Positions 7,071 to 14,884 of a stretch of 32,006 nucleotides of DNA are shown piece after piece. Source of the stretch: Isosphaeraceae bacterium (GTDB taxonomy: Bacteria > Planctomycetota > Planctomycetia > Isosphaerales > Isosphaeraceae); NCBI GenBank assembly GCA_021324445.1, contig JAJPJC010000220.1, forward strand, positions 1 to 32,006. The letters run 5' to 3'. Position numbers and translations under genes: made by a program. The notes under the pieces are model-generated. The model saw only the letters and a list, made by a program, of their open reading frames with translations. It was not told where the DNA came from and did no database searches. Each line of letters opens with the position of its first letter. The stretch's first letter is position 1.

Positions 7071-7655
7071 GTGCCCTTGGCCGACATTGACCGCAATCTC
7101 ATCGATCGCTGCCTGCGGAAGGAGCCCGGCGCCTGGAATGATTTCGTCGACCGGTACATCGGCTTGATCTACCATGTGATCCAGCATGCGGCCCATGCGC
7201 GCAGTCGGGTCGTGTCCTCGGAGGATATCGAGGACATTGCCGCGGAGATCATGCTCAAGATCGTGGACGACGATTATTCCGTCCTCCGCAGGTTCAAGGG
7301 GATGAGCTCGCTGCCGACCTACCTGACGGTCGTTGCGCGGCGGACCGCGGTCAAGGAGTTGATCCACCGACACCGCGAGGAGGAGCTGGGGCATACCAGC
7401 GCTCACCGCGCCTTCGTGGGCGACGGCGCCTCGGACGAAGCCGAGGCCATTGCCTCGGCCGATGAGGTGCAACGGATGTTGGAGGATCTGCCTGAGCGCG
7501 AGGCCGAAGTCGTCCGGCTTTATCATCTCAAGTATCAGAACTACCGGCAGATCGGTAAGAAACTCGGGATCCCGGAGAACTCGGTCGGCCCGATCCTGGC
7601 CAAGGCGCGCAAGCGGCTGCGCGAGGCCGCCGAAGGGCAGCCCAGCGCCGGTTGA
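7071..7655 (+). CDS. ECF-type RNA polymerase sigma factor
   Basis: A 194-aa sigma-70-family factor. Region 2 spans about residues 10-100 (ERK-rich start, FVDRYIGLIYHVIQH, DIEDIAAEIMLKI, then LPTYLTVVARRTAVKELI). Region 4 spans about 128-185, with the helix-turn-helix PEREAEVVRLYHLKYQNYRQIGKKLGIPENSVGPILAKARKRL. There is no region 1.1 or 3, as expected for extracytoplasmic-function factors that redirect RNA polymerase to a small regulon. The GTG start follows GAGGAG. No anti-sigma gene is adjacent: the next gene is convergent. The SVGPILAKARKRLR version of region 4.2 is typical of planctomycete ECF groups. Targets are unknown. Confidence 0.88.
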   Translation: MPLADIDRNLIDRCLRKEPGAWNDFVDRYIGLIYHVIQHAAHARSRVVSSEDIEDIAAEIMLKIVDDDYSVLRRFKGMSSLPTYLTVVARRTAVKELIHRHREEELGHTSAHRAFVGDGASDEAEAIASADEVQRMLEDLPEREAEVVRLYHLKYQNYRQIGKKLGIPENSVGPILAKARKRLREAAEGQPSAG

Positions 7656-7708
7656 GGGCGTTGAGCTGGCGAGTCGGGCTCGCGGGTTGGGTTCGCGTTG
7701 CGGCGGCC

Positions 7709-8890
7709 TCAGCGGCTGATTGCGAAGGGATCAACTTGGCCCATCTGGGCATAGGCGGCCTGAGCCGCGCGCGAGACCGGTGCGGTCGGGGTCGGGTCGC
7801 CGACGAGCTCCTCCTGGGGGAGACTCGGCAGTGGGGTCTTGGGTCGGACGGTCGCTCGTCCGAGCTTGGGCACGACGGGACCCTCGTCGCTCATGGGCGC
7901 GGGCGGGCCCAGCTGGACTCCCGCGCCGGGATGCGGCGGGGGGAGGGTGTGTCGAGTTCGGGTCGGTCGATCCGTCCGCTCGCCAGACCCGCCGGTCAAC
8001 TCAGCCAGGTTCTTGCGCGTGTAGCCGGGCGGGCTGGGTTCGACGAACACGGCGGCGCGCCGCTTGGGATCAAATTGATTGAGCGTCACTTCCCGCAGGG
8101 CGATGTCCATGGCCAGTTGGTCCCGCTTCCATTCAAGCTTGATCTGCTGCGGTAGGACACAGGTCTGGCCACTCCCCGAGCCGCCCGAGTCCGCCGGGTA
8201 CTCTCGGTAACGGCTCGGCTCAGCCTGGGCGATCACGGTTTCCAGATCCGCGACACAGAGCCGGTATTGCTTGATCCGACGGTCGGCGTTGGTCACGATC
8301 ATGACGCGGGTGAAGGTCTGACCCTGGTGCCGTGTCGTGGGAAAAATCAGGGCGGTCGTACCGGGCTCAGGCCCGCGCCGCACCTGAATCTGTTCGGCCT
8401 CGTCTGGGGAGATCGGCTTGAGACCCAGTGCGGCGATGATCCAGTCTGGTTGATAGGCCATCGGCAGCACGCTGGATCCTTCGTCCTCGTAATTGCACCA
8501 ATAGATGGATTTCTCCTCATCGTTGGAGACCCAGAACCAGAATTCCTGGTCGTTGGAGCCGATGTCCGCAACCTGCTTCATCGCCCCGAAGGCGGTGAGC
8601 TGGAGCTCGAAGTTGCGCGGCCGTTCCAGAACCATCCGGCCATCCAGGTGATACTCTCCGATCCGGCGCTTGGCCTTGGAGGTGGCTAGGCTGATCGAGG
8701 GCCGCGCCTCCAAGCTCTGAATCCGCTGGGCGTTGCGGTTGTGCTCGGCGATGAACTCCTCCACATCCAGCGATCCTGAGGGAGCATGAGGTCGTGAATG
8801 GAGCGCCAGCGAGCCGGTACCGGCCGCCCGGCAGCCGCTCAAGCCCAGCAGCACGGTCAAGACCAGCCTGATGCGACGGCCGCTTGTCAT
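7709..8890 (-). CDS. Predicted outer-membrane or periplasmic lipoprotein
   Basis: A 393-aa secreted lipoprotein. From the ATG at 8890 the product starts MTSGRRIRLVLTVLLGLSGC: a short basic n-region, a hydrophobic core and a lipobox LSGC with the acyl-accepting cysteine at residue 20. The mature part (about 45-290) has alternating strands and WFWVSNDEEKSIYWCNYE / GRMVLERPRNFELQLTAFG patterns. These recall the LolA/LolB-like beta-barrel folds found in planctomycete lipoproteins. The C-terminal 100 residues are proline-rich and probably disordered. I do not recognise a specific function. In-frame coding upstream to 8938 would bury the signal peptide, so the internal ATG is preferred. Convergent with the sigma gene, 53 bp away. 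Confidence 0.75.
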   Translation of the reverse strand: MTSGRRIRLVLTVLLGLSGCRAAGTGSLALHSRPHAPSGSLDVEEFIAEHNRNAQRIQSLEARPSISLATSKAKRRIGEYHLDGRMVLERPRNFELQLTAFGAMKQVADIGSNDQEFWFWVSNDEEKSIYWCNYEDEGSSVLPMAYQPDWIIAALGLKPISPDEAEQIQVRRGPEPGTTALIFPTTRHQGQTFTRVMIVTNADRRIKQYRLCVADLETVIAQAEPSRYREYPADSGGSGSGQTCVLPQQIKLEWKRDQLAMDIALREVTLNQFDPKRRAAVFVEPSPPGYTRKNLAELTGGSGERTDRPTRTRHTLPPPHPGAGVQLGPPAPMSDEGPVVPKLGRATVRPKTPLPSLPQEELVGDPTPTAPVSRAAQAAYAQMGQVDPFAISR

Positions 8891-9036
8891 GGCCCGGTCC
8901 CCCGAAGAAACGCGCGGCGTGGCGCGCGCTCCGCGCACCCTGCTCCATTATGATCGACGAATCACGGCACGGAGGTGATCGGCCGAAGGGCACGGTAACT
9001 TAGCCCAATCCGCCCGGGAGAACAAGGCCTTGTTTT

Positions 9037-9195
9037 GTCCGTGGTCCGTCCGGGGTTCCGTGGTTCGCTTCCTGGTCCGTGGTCCGTGGTTCGCTTGGCG
9101 GGCTGACTCACCTGGTCCGGGAAAGATGAGGCATTCGAGGGGCACTGAAGGCGCACCGGAGCGGGAGCTCCTACAACGGAGCACGGACCACGGAC
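9037..9195. repeat. GTCCGTGG short repeats, direct and inverted
   Basis: GTCCGTGGTCCGT occurs at 9037-9049 and, extended, at 9075-9089. Its inverse CACGGACCACGGAC lies at 9182-9195, overlapping the aminotransferase C-terminus. A small GGAGC/GCTCC stem at 9158-9171 abuts the aminotransferase stop. 8939-9170 has no gene. Confidence 0.5.
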
Positions 9196-10385
9196 TCATG
9201 AAGGAATCGTTCGAGTGCGTCGAAGCCGCGCTCGAGGGTGCGCAGATCGGTGGCGAAGGAGAGTCGGACGTAGCCCTCGGCGCCGAAGGCCGAGCCCATG
9301 ACCAGGGCGACCCGTGCCTGGCTCAGCGCGGCCCTGCAGAAGGCTGTCGAGTCGGAAACGACGGTGCCGCCAAGGGTTCGGTTGAGATGAGCCGACACGT
9401 TCAGGAACGCGTAGAACGCGCCGCCGGGTGGCGGGCAGGTCACTCCGGGCAAGCGCTCGATGCGCTCCAGGACGTAATCGCGCCGTTTCTGGAACTCGGC
9501 CTTCATCATGGCGACGGAATCCTGGGGCCCTGTGATGGCCTCGAGCGCGGCCCACTGGCTGATCGAGCAGGGGTTACTGGTTTCCTGGCTCTGAAGGTCG
9601 CCCATGAACTTCGCCACCGGCGCCGGCGCCACGGCCCATCCGATCCGCCATCCGGTCATGGCGTAGGTCTTGCTGACCCCCGAGATGGTGATGGTGCGTT
9701 CGGCCAGGGCGGGGTGGAGGGTTGCAAAACAGGTCGGCTGCGCGTCGCCGAAGGTCAACTGTTCATAGATCTCGTCGGAAAGCACGCCAACCTCGGTCTG
9801 GAGCACGGCCTCGGCCAGCGCCGACAGCTCGATTCGATCGTAGACGACCCCAGTGGGATTGGACGGGCTATTGAGCATCAGCAGCCGGGTGCGCGGCGTG
9901 ACTGCCTTGAGGAACCGCTCCGGCGAGAGCTTGAACCCATGATCCTCGGTGGTGGGGATGACGACCGGAGTCGCCCCCGTGAGCTTGACGAGATCGGAGT
10001 AGCTGACCCAGTAGGGGGCGGGGATGATGACCTCATCTCCCGGGCCGCAGACGGCCATGAGTGCGTTATGGATCGAATGTTTGGCGCCGTTGGAGATGAC
10101 CACCTGGGCCGGATCGGTGGACAGCCCGTGTTGCTGGGTATAGAGCGCGGCGACGGCCTGGCGCAGCTCGGGGATGCCCGCCGGGGGCGTGTAATGCGTC
10201 TGACCGGCCCGCATCGCCCGGATCGCCGCCGCTTCGATGTTCGGGGGCGTGGCGAAGTCGGGTTCCCCCAGGGCAAAATCCAGGACCTCAAGGCCCTGCG
10301 CCTTCAACCGCTTGGCTTCGGCCCCCATGGCCAGCGTGGCCGAGGGAGCGATCAGTGTCGAGCGCGCCGCCAGTGCTAAGGACAT
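9171..10385 (-). CDS. Class I pyridoxal-phosphate aminotransferase (AspAT Ib-like)
   Basis: A 404-aa fold-type I aminotransferase, cytoplasmic, transferring amino groups between an amino acid and 2-oxoglutarate or oxaloacetate. The Schiff-base lysine is K239 in SGVSKTYAMTGWRIGW. D204 and Y207 (LSDEIYEQL) contact the cofactor ring, and N176 lies in NSPSNPTG. The carboxylate-binding Arg is in YVRLSFA near the C-terminus. The N-terminus (RIAPSATLAM-like, LALGEPDFATPPNIEAA, THYTPPAGIPELRQAVA) is the pattern of the bacterial aspartate/prephenate aminotransferase subgroup; substrate preference is inferred, not shown. The ATG at 10385 has GGAGAAAGGT upstream. The in-frame stretch up to 10631 lacks homology. 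Monocistronic as far as can be seen. Confidence 0.92.
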   Translation of the reverse strand: MSLALAARSTLIAPSATLAMGAEAKRLKAQGLEVLDFALGEPDFATPPNIEAAAIRAMRAGQTHYTPPAGIPELRQAVAALYTQQHGLSTDPAQVVISNGAKHSIHNALMAVCGPGDEVIIPAPYWVSYSDLVKLTGATPVVIPTTEDHGFKLSPERFLKAVTPRTRLLMLNSPSNPTGVVYDRIELSALAEAVLQTEVGVLSDEIYEQLTFGDAQPTCFATLHPALAERTITISGVSKTYAMTGWRIGWAVAPAPVAKFMGDLQSQETSNPCSISQWAALEAITGPQDSVAMMKAEFQKRRDYVLERIERLPGVTCPPPGGAFYAFLNVSAHLNRTLGGTVVSDSTAFCRAALSQARVALVMGSAFGAEGYVRLSFATDLRTLERGFDALERFLHESVVRAPL

Positions 10386-10846
10386 GACCCGACCTTTCTC
10401 CGAGGGGTGAATTCGCGCCACGACCGCGGCGCTTCTTGGCCTGTGCCCTTGTCCGCCGACGCCGCGGCCCTGGAGACGGATCGGGACACGGCCCGGAATC
10501 CTCAGGTTCGTGCTCGGCAAGTCGCCCCGGCCCTCCCGCGGGCCGGAGAGGCGGTCGGAGCCGCTTGCCGGAGCGCCGTACCTCGCGTGAACCTGCGCGT
10601 TCAAGATCGCGCGAGCGACCGATCGTGCCAAAACCCTAACCGCCTAAGTTTGATGAACTTACGCAAAGTCTATCTTGTAAACCGCGGGCATGCCTCGTCT
10701 TGTAAAAGAATCTGTAGACCGGAAGCGGCGCGAACGGTACGGCATTTTTGTAAACCCAGTTGGGCATGCGCCTGAGAATGGCGCGTAAACGGCTCCCCGT
10801 CAAGTGGCGCGAAGGCGGCCATCATGCCAAGCCATCGAGAACCACT
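10386..10846. other. Non-coding spacer carrying repeat copy R1
   Basis: No gene is seen between the aminotransferase start and the WD40 remnant. The segment holds the aminotransferase upstream region and, from 10674, the TTGTAAA-type repeat described separately. Base composition drops locally toward A+T at 10640-10760. Confidence 0.5.
10674..10775. repeat. CTTGTAAACC repeat block R1
   Basis: Four related words occur in one orientation: CTTGTAAACC at 10674, CTTGTAAAAG at 10699, CTGTAGACC at 10712 and TTTGTAAACCC at 10747. The same four words recur at 12206-12290 with almost the same spacing (25, 13, 35 bp here; 26, 13, 34 bp there). The flanks also match (CGGGGC/CGGGC; GTTGGG-ATGC-CCTG). The two blocks are diverged direct repeats of about 100-130 bp that bracket the intact toxin-antitoxin locus. 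Confidence 0.65.
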
Positions 10847-11245
10847 CTAATGGAGGCCCTTCCCTTTGGAAAGGTCCCAGACCCGGATACCATCGAAACC
10901 TGCGGAGATGGCACGGCGGCCGTCCGGGGTCGCGACGACGGATTGCACCGGCGCCCAGTGGCCACGGAGGCAACGTCGTTCACTCCCCCGGATTTCTCCG
11001 CCGACCGCATTCCAGGTCCACAATCGCACCGTTCCGTCATTGCCGCCGCTGAGGGCTCCCGTGCCATCGGGCGTGAACGTAACGCTGGTCACCTCCCCTG
11101 CGTGCTCCTCGAAGCGCCATAGCTCCGAGGCCGCTTGGGCTTCCCTTTTTTCCGCAGCGACTCGATGCAGACCGCTGAACGGGCTGTGAGGGTTCTGGCA
11201 ATTGCATCGCGCGAGCTCATCAGCGGCCCGCTCCGGCCGGCTCAT
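10847..11245 (-). pseudogene. WD40-repeat protein remnant
   Basis: From about 11164 the reading frame encodes two WD40 blades: FEEHAGEVTSVTFTPDGTGALSGGNDGTVRLW and CLRGHWAPVQSVVATPDGRRAISAGFDGIRVWDLSKG. Complete propellers need six or seven blades, and these proteins in planctomycetes are normally much longer. Nothing upstream continues the homology: the first 27 codons overlap the antitoxin gene in another frame. It stops after the second blade. I read it as a short fragment left by recombination rather than a working gene. Confidence 0.6.
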
Positions 11246-11618
11246 CGATCAGTAGCCACGACAGCCGCTTGTTGAGGGCGCGCGCCAGGGCGCGGAGCGT
11301 ACTGACCGTGGGATTCGGTACCTGGCCTGTCTCGAGTTTCGAGAGCGTCGCCCGGTCAAGGCCGGACTGCTCCGAGACTTCGGACAGGCTCAACCCCTGT
11401 CGCTCGCGTTCCGCGCGCAGCGCGGCCAGCGCCTCGGCCGGTTCCGGGTCGATCGCCAACGGCCGGAACTCCTCACGGACTTTGTGGATCACTTCCTCCT
11501 GTTCCGCTTGGCCCTCAGGTTTGGCCCGGTAAGTTTCAGACCGCACGATTGCTGCTTCCGCAGCGGCCCGCGCTTCCGGCGGCAGGGTTTCCAGTGCACG
11601 GCGGGTCCTGGGGTGCAT
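11220..11618 (-). CDS. XRE-family antitoxin
   Basis: A 132-aa predicted antitoxin and autorepressor. The C-terminal third is a Cro/CI-type helix-turn-helix (LAALRAERERQGLSLSEVSEQSGLDRATLSKLETGQVPNPTVSTLRALARALNKRLSW). The N-terminal part is helical and charged (EARAAAEAAIVRSETYRAKPEGQAEQEEVIHKVREEF). The ATG at 11618 has GAGGAGG at good spacing, and the homologous remnant at 24866-25262 begins with the same MHPRTR, so I prefer it to the ATG at 11633. It starts 11 bp after the toxin stop, toxin first, as in HigBA- and BrnTA-type operons. The pairing with the upstream gene is inferred from position and from their joint duplication. Confidence 0.8.
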   Translation of the reverse strand: MHPRTRRALETLPPEARAAAEAAIVRSETYRAKPEGQAEQEEVIHKVREEFRPLAIDPEPAEALAALRAERERQGLSLSEVSEQSGLDRATLSKLETGQVPNPTVSTLRALARALNKRLSWLLIDEPAGAGR

Positions 11619-11629
11619 GGGCGTCCTCC

Positions 11630-11902
11630 TCATTCGGGCATGGGCTCGTAGGCGGTGATGGGCCGGATGACGGTCACCGGTTCGGTCTCCAGAACCTCGT
11701 AGACCACGAGGATGTCCTTGCCCGTAGCCTTCGTTCCGAAGACCGCTGGACGGCCGGTTGACCGGCTGGCAGTTGGCCGATTGGCTGGGTCGTGCAGAAC
11801 CTGCTCGACTTCCTCGATCGTCAAACCGTTGGCCGCGATGTGCTGGACATGACCCCGCGGGTCGTCCTCGTCATCCCAGGCGATCAGGTCGAAGTCGATC
11901 AG
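11630..11902 (-). CDS. Small BrnT/RelE-like toxin
   Basis: A 90-aa basic-acidic protein reading IDFDLIAWDDEDDPRGHVQHIAANGLTIEEVEQVLHDP, then RSTGRPAVFGTKATGKDILVVYEVLETEPVTVIRPITAYEP. The EVEQVLHDP helix followed by strand pairs (AVFGTKATGKDILVVYE, VTVIRPITAYE) is the BrnT-like/RelE-fold layout of mRNA-interferase toxins; the assignment is by pattern. The coding frame begins at a CTG (11900-11902). The degraded paralogue has ATG at the same place (25347-25349), so this copy appears to have an ATG-to-CTG change. Alternative in-frame TTG at 11824 would remove the first third. Poor initiation could lower expression. It is followed by the XRE gene. Confidence 0.68.
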   Translation of the reverse strand: MIDFDLIAWDDEDDPRGHVQHIAANGLTIEEVEQVLHDPANRPTASRSTGRPAVFGTKATGKDILVVYEVLETEPVTVIRPITAYEPMPE

Positions 11903-12072
11903 GGCCGACCCCCTGGCTGGAGACCGCGCAACTGTTGAATTTTAGGCAAACGCGCGCGGAATAGCCAAGGCGCCTCCGAGGATGAGGCCGGATGCCATGA
12001 ATCGGGTTTACAGGGGACAAGGAAAAGCGGCTCGCGCCTCCATGACATAAGTCCTTATAGAAATTGGATTTA

Positions 12073-12133
12073 AGCGGAGAGGGCGGGATTCGAACCCGCG
12101 GTGGCTGTGACACCACACGGCATTTCCAGTGCC
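12073..12133 (-). repeat. Displaced tRNA-Ser 3' fragment (att-like site)
   Basis: 61 bp identical to 25673-25733, the 3' part of the tRNA-Ser(GGA) gene from the anticodon stem through anticodon loop, variable arm, T-arm and acceptor 3' strand, in the same orientation. Identity breaks off sharply upstream in the anticodon stem. It cannot make a tRNA. Identity from the anticodon arm to the 3' end is the standard footprint of tyrosine-recombinase integration into tRNA genes, so this is the likely distal attachment site of an element starting at the intact tRNA. Confidence 0.85.
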
Positions 12134-12205
12134 ACAAGGGGCTGACTTTTCCGGGTTCTTCTCAACTCTAAGTGCTTGTGCATCAAAAGTTTACGAAAAT
12201 TCATG

Positions 12206-12305
12206 CTTGTAAACCCCGGGGCACAAGCCGTATTGTAAAAGTATCTGTAAACCGGAGGTGGGGTGGAAGGTGCGGCATCTTGTAAACCCGGTTGGGAATG
12301 CACCT
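12206..12305. repeat. CTTGTAAACC repeat block R2
   Basis: CTTGTAAACC at 12206, ATTGTAAAA at 12232, CTGTAAACC at 12245 and CTTGTAAACCCG at 12279, the second copy of the block at 10674-10775. It starts 73 bp from the displaced tRNA fragment. With GGGTTTACAGG at 12004 on the other side, short identical words in opposing orientation flank the tRNA core, as arm-type integrase sites flank an attP core. That role is inference. Confidence 0.65.
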
Positions 12306-12734
12306 GGTAGTTGCGCAGGGATGCGGCTTTCTGGCAAAGGCTTCAGGCGTCGTGGTCAGTCGAATCCTCCGGTCTCGTCCGACGGATGCACGGGATGCAT
12401 AGCCTGTCCTTGTTGCCTGCCGGTTCCGCTTCGTCGTCGGCCTGGTGGGCCTGTTCGCGGTCTTGCAGGCGTTCCGGTTACCGTTGCTGTAGCGGTTCTG
12501 CCTGTTCGCCCATGCGGCCGGGGCCGTCGCCGAGCCCGCCAGCGTAGTCGTGCTGGGCCTGAGCCTCGGGGGCCTGCTCCGCTACGGTTGGCACCGGGGT
12601 GCACGACCTGACCGCCTCTCCCGAACCGCGACATTCGGTGACCGGGATCTCCGACGATCGCATCGAACCGGATACATAAACTCGTGGGTCGGAGCTCACT
12701 CATGACAACATTGGTCAGCTAGCTGTCGGTTGGC

Positions 12735-12920
12735 GTGTACCTGGCGACGTTAGACGTCGTCGTCCTCACACGCGCGACCGCCCGCCGCCTCGTGGGGGCC
12801 TTGGTCGGTGGGCTGGCCACCGGCGCGGTGACCGTGGCCGTGGATGCACTCGGCAGGAGAATTGGGTGGTGGCACTTCGCGTTCATCTGGGCGACAGCCT
12901 TCCTCGCCTCCACCTGCTGA
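12735..12920 (+). pseudogene. Fragment of a small membrane protein
   Basis: The frame reads VVVLTRATARRLVGALVGGLATGAVTVAVDALGRRIGWWHFAF: one clear membrane segment and a GRRIGWWHF motif that I have the impression of having seen in longer planctomycete integral membrane proteins. After WWHF the similarity ends and the frame closes at 12920. It has no ribosome site of note. I regard it as a 5' remnant; function unknown. Confidence 0.35.
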
Positions 12921-12969
12921 CTCGCGGGCTCGCCGACCTGGCGCCGGGGAATCCTTCGACCGGCGACTC

Positions 12970-13528
12970 TCAGTCGACGAGAGGGCGGCGCGCAGGCAGA
13001 ATCAATCGGGATTCATCGGGCCTGGAGGCTGGGCATCGGCGACTCCTCGAGGATGGGCTACGATACAACCCCCCCCGGACCACCAACCGTGCCCCGTGGC
13101 CCGGCCGCAGGACGATCCTGTACCGCCTCGCCCGCGACCGCGCCCTGGCGGGGCGCTCCAGCCGGACCCGGCTGAAGATCGTCGCCAGCAAGACCTTCAT
13201 CTCGTACAGGGCGAACGGCATCCTCAGGCAGACCTGGTTGCCGCCGCCGAACGGGAACCACTCGTGCCGTCCGTACTTCCGCTCCGAGTAGCGTTCGGGG
13301 TAGAACCGGTTCGGCTCGGGGTAGAGGTCCTCGCGCCGGTGGACCGGGTACGAGCACGGGCAGAGCACCACCCGGGGGTTACTCCCGCCCGCCGGCCGCG
13401 AACGGCCGCACCGCCTTCCGAACGACGAACGGCACGACCGGACGCGTCCTCAGGCTCTCGCGGATGGCCCCGTCGAGGTATTCGAGAGCCGGCAGTTGCT
13501 CGGACGCGGGCGGCCCGCCCCCGGTGAC
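12970..13528 (-). pseudogene. Cytochrome P450 C-terminal remnant, frameshifted
   Basis: In one frame (about 13528-13380) the DNA encodes SEQLPALEYLDGAIRESLRTRPVVPFVVRKAVRP, with the P450 K-helix E-x-x-R. The frame ends at TAA (13379-13381). A one-base shift restores VVLCPCSYPVHRREDLYPEPNRFYPERY and the heme loop FPFGGGNQVCLRMPFALYEMK, with the thiolate cysteine at about 13230. The loop normally ends C-x-G; here the glycine is arginine. The N-terminal 250 or more residues are absent. Truncation, frameshift and motif change together mark a dead gene. Its 5' end is fused, out of frame, to the tail of the TIGR03032-type gene. Confidence 0.8.
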
Positions 13529-14655
13529 GTGGCGTGTAGGTCTGTCAACGACCTGTGCTCCGAGGGGATGATAAAGGTGTGGTGCACCGTCTCCCTCTGG
13601 AAGCCAACCACCTCGGGGAACCGCAGGCCGGGCCACAACTGCACGTCGAACGTCTCCTCGACCGCCGACTGGAACTCCAGCGAGGCGACGATCCGTCCGA
13701 GGCGCAGGTCCACGACCGCCACGCCGCATCGCAACTCCTCCGAACGCTCGGCCAGGGGGATGTCGCCGAAGGTGGCGGTCTCACGGATCTTCGAGAGCCC
13801 GATGAGCGCGTAGGGGCCGGCGATCGTCAGGCCGCGGGCAAAGCCGGGCAGTTCGGCCACCACGTCCCAGTGGCCGGTGATCGGGTCCACGAGGACGAGC
13901 CGGCCGGTCCCCGACTCCAGGAGCCAGAGCCGGCCCTCGTGGAGGCGCGGGGAGTGGGGCATCGACAGGCCCCGGGCCACGACCTCGCCACTCGGTAGGT
14001 CGATCAGGCAGCCGCCCGCGGCCTTGTTCGGGCGCCACCCGCCGGGCGCATCGGTCACACCCAGCGCCGTCACATACCGAGGCCGGCCGTCCTGCATCGC
14101 CAGGCCGTTGAGGTGGCAGCGGTCCTCGGCGGCCAGGGCGGTGACGAACGGCGGCCGCCAGCGGGGGACGAAGCTGTAGTCGGGATGCAGGGTACAGAGG
14201 CATGAGAAGCGGGTGTTGACTGCCCAAAGCTCGTCGTCGGCCCAGGCCATCTCGTGGATGGCGATGTCGCCGGTGACGTGACAGGAGCGAGGCAAGAAGC
14301 AAGCGTCGTGCTGGCCGGCCGGCTCGATCCGCGGGGCGATGTCGGGGGCATTGCGGAAGAACCAGACCCGGTCGTGTGTCCCCAGCGCCAGGCGGCGGGC
14401 GTCCAGCGCCAGGCCCATGGGCCGCTCGAAGGTGCGGACGAGCGCAGAGAGCCCGCCCTTTGTGGCCCGCAGCACCAGCAGCTTGTTGGCCTGGTAAGTG
14501 GTGACCAGCAGCGACGCGCCCAGTTGCCGCAGCAGCTCCACGAAGCTGTCGGTCTGGGCGTAATGGAATTCGACGGCGGTCGGCGGTGTCCGCGGTGCGG
14601 CCGCGCTGCCATCGTGACCCGGCTCCCGGCGCGTCAGTGTGCCCGGAACGGACAT
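13450..14655 (-). CDS. TIGR03032-type (DUF4915) beta-propeller-like protein
   Basis: 401 aa. The body matches the uncharacterised TIGR03032 family: LGASLLVTTYQANKLLVLRA near the start, FERPMGLALDARRLALGTHDRVWFF, DIAIHEMAWADDELWAVNTRFSCLCTL, CHLNGLAMQDGRPRYVTALG, and GLSMPHSPRLHEGRLWLLESGTG. The repeated strand pattern suggests a cytoplasmic beta-propeller; activity is unknown. ATG at 14655 with AAGGAGAG. Family homology ends near FPEVVGFQRETVHHTFIIP. The last 30 or so residues (LHATSPGAGRPRPSNCRLSNTSTGPSARA) are read out of frame through the P450 remnant, so the native stop was lost in a deletion or fusion. A MITE-like element lies 25 bp upstream of the start and may supply or disrupt its promoter. 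Confidence 0.82.
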   Translation of the reverse strand: MSVPGTLTRREPGHDGSAAAPRTPPTAVEFHYAQTDSFVELLRQLGASLLVTTYQANKLLVLRATKGGLSALVRTFERPMGLALDARRLALGTHDRVWFFRNAPDIAPRIEPAGQHDACFLPRSCHVTGDIAIHEMAWADDELWAVNTRFSCLCTLHPDYSFVPRWRPPFVTALAAEDRCHLNGLAMQDGRPRYVTALGVTDAPGGWRPNKAAGGCLIDLPSGEVVARGLSMPHSPRLHEGRLWLLESGTGRLVLVDPITGHWDVVAELPGFARGLTIAGPYALIGLSKIRETATFGDIPLAERSEELRCGVAVVDLRLGRIVASLEFQSAVEETFDVQLWPGLRFPEVVGFQRETVHHTFIIPSEHRSLTDLHATSPGAGRPRPSNCRLSNTSTGPSARA

Positions 14656-14679
14656 ACGGCTCTCCTTTGGATGATTTAA

Positions 14680-14832
14680 GAGGCTATCCGGGAAACGCCC
14701 GAGATTCGCACGGAAAGCATTGCTCGCAAAGGACTTACGCGGGCCAAGACTGTGACAGGGGGGGGGATGCGACGTAACTTCTTACAAATCAATGACTTGC
14801 ACCAAGAATCGTGGGCGTTCCCGGGTAGCCTC
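14680..14832. mobile_element. 153-bp MITE-like element with IS5-type ends
   Basis: The two ends are inverted: GAGGCTATCCGGGAAACGCC at the left and GAGGCTACCCGGGAACGCCC read inward from the right, with similarity continuing to GATTC, about 27 bp in all. The element is bounded on both sides by TAA (14677-14679 and 14833-14835), a 3-bp target duplication as seen with some IS5-family elements. It has no coding capacity. It fills the space between the TIGR03032-type gene and the 3' end of the FG-GAP gene. Confidence 0.75.
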
Positions 14833-14884
14833 TAAGGGATCGGTTGGCGGGGAGCCGATGCCCCCCGGCCGGCGCCCAGCCCCG

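Larger units (their letters stand above)
11903..12734. other. Gene-free stretch with att-like tRNA piece and R2 repeat
   Basis: Up to about 12040 the DNA is homologous to the downstream flank of the tRNA-Ser locus (shared CCGCGCAACTGTTGA and TTTTAGGCAAACGCGC blocks). GGGTTTACAGG at 12004 is an inverted copy of the TGTAAACCC word. The tRNA fragment (12073-12133) and repeat R2 (12206-12305) follow. At 12430-12600 on the plus strand one frame reads like a degenerate hydrophobic protein (GLFAVLQAFRLPLL, stop, RFCLFAHAAGAVAEPASVVVLGLSLGGLLRYG), possibly a dead membrane gene. Confidence 0.5.

Noticed and set aside
10674..12305. TTGTAAA word clusters considered as a CRISPR array
   Set aside because: Words are short and unequally spaced, with no 25-40-bp repeats or uniform spacers and no cas genes.
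12258..12703. Short frames on both strands after repeat R2
   Set aside because: No motif, ribosome site or consistent composition; only a faint hydrophobic remnant can be argued.
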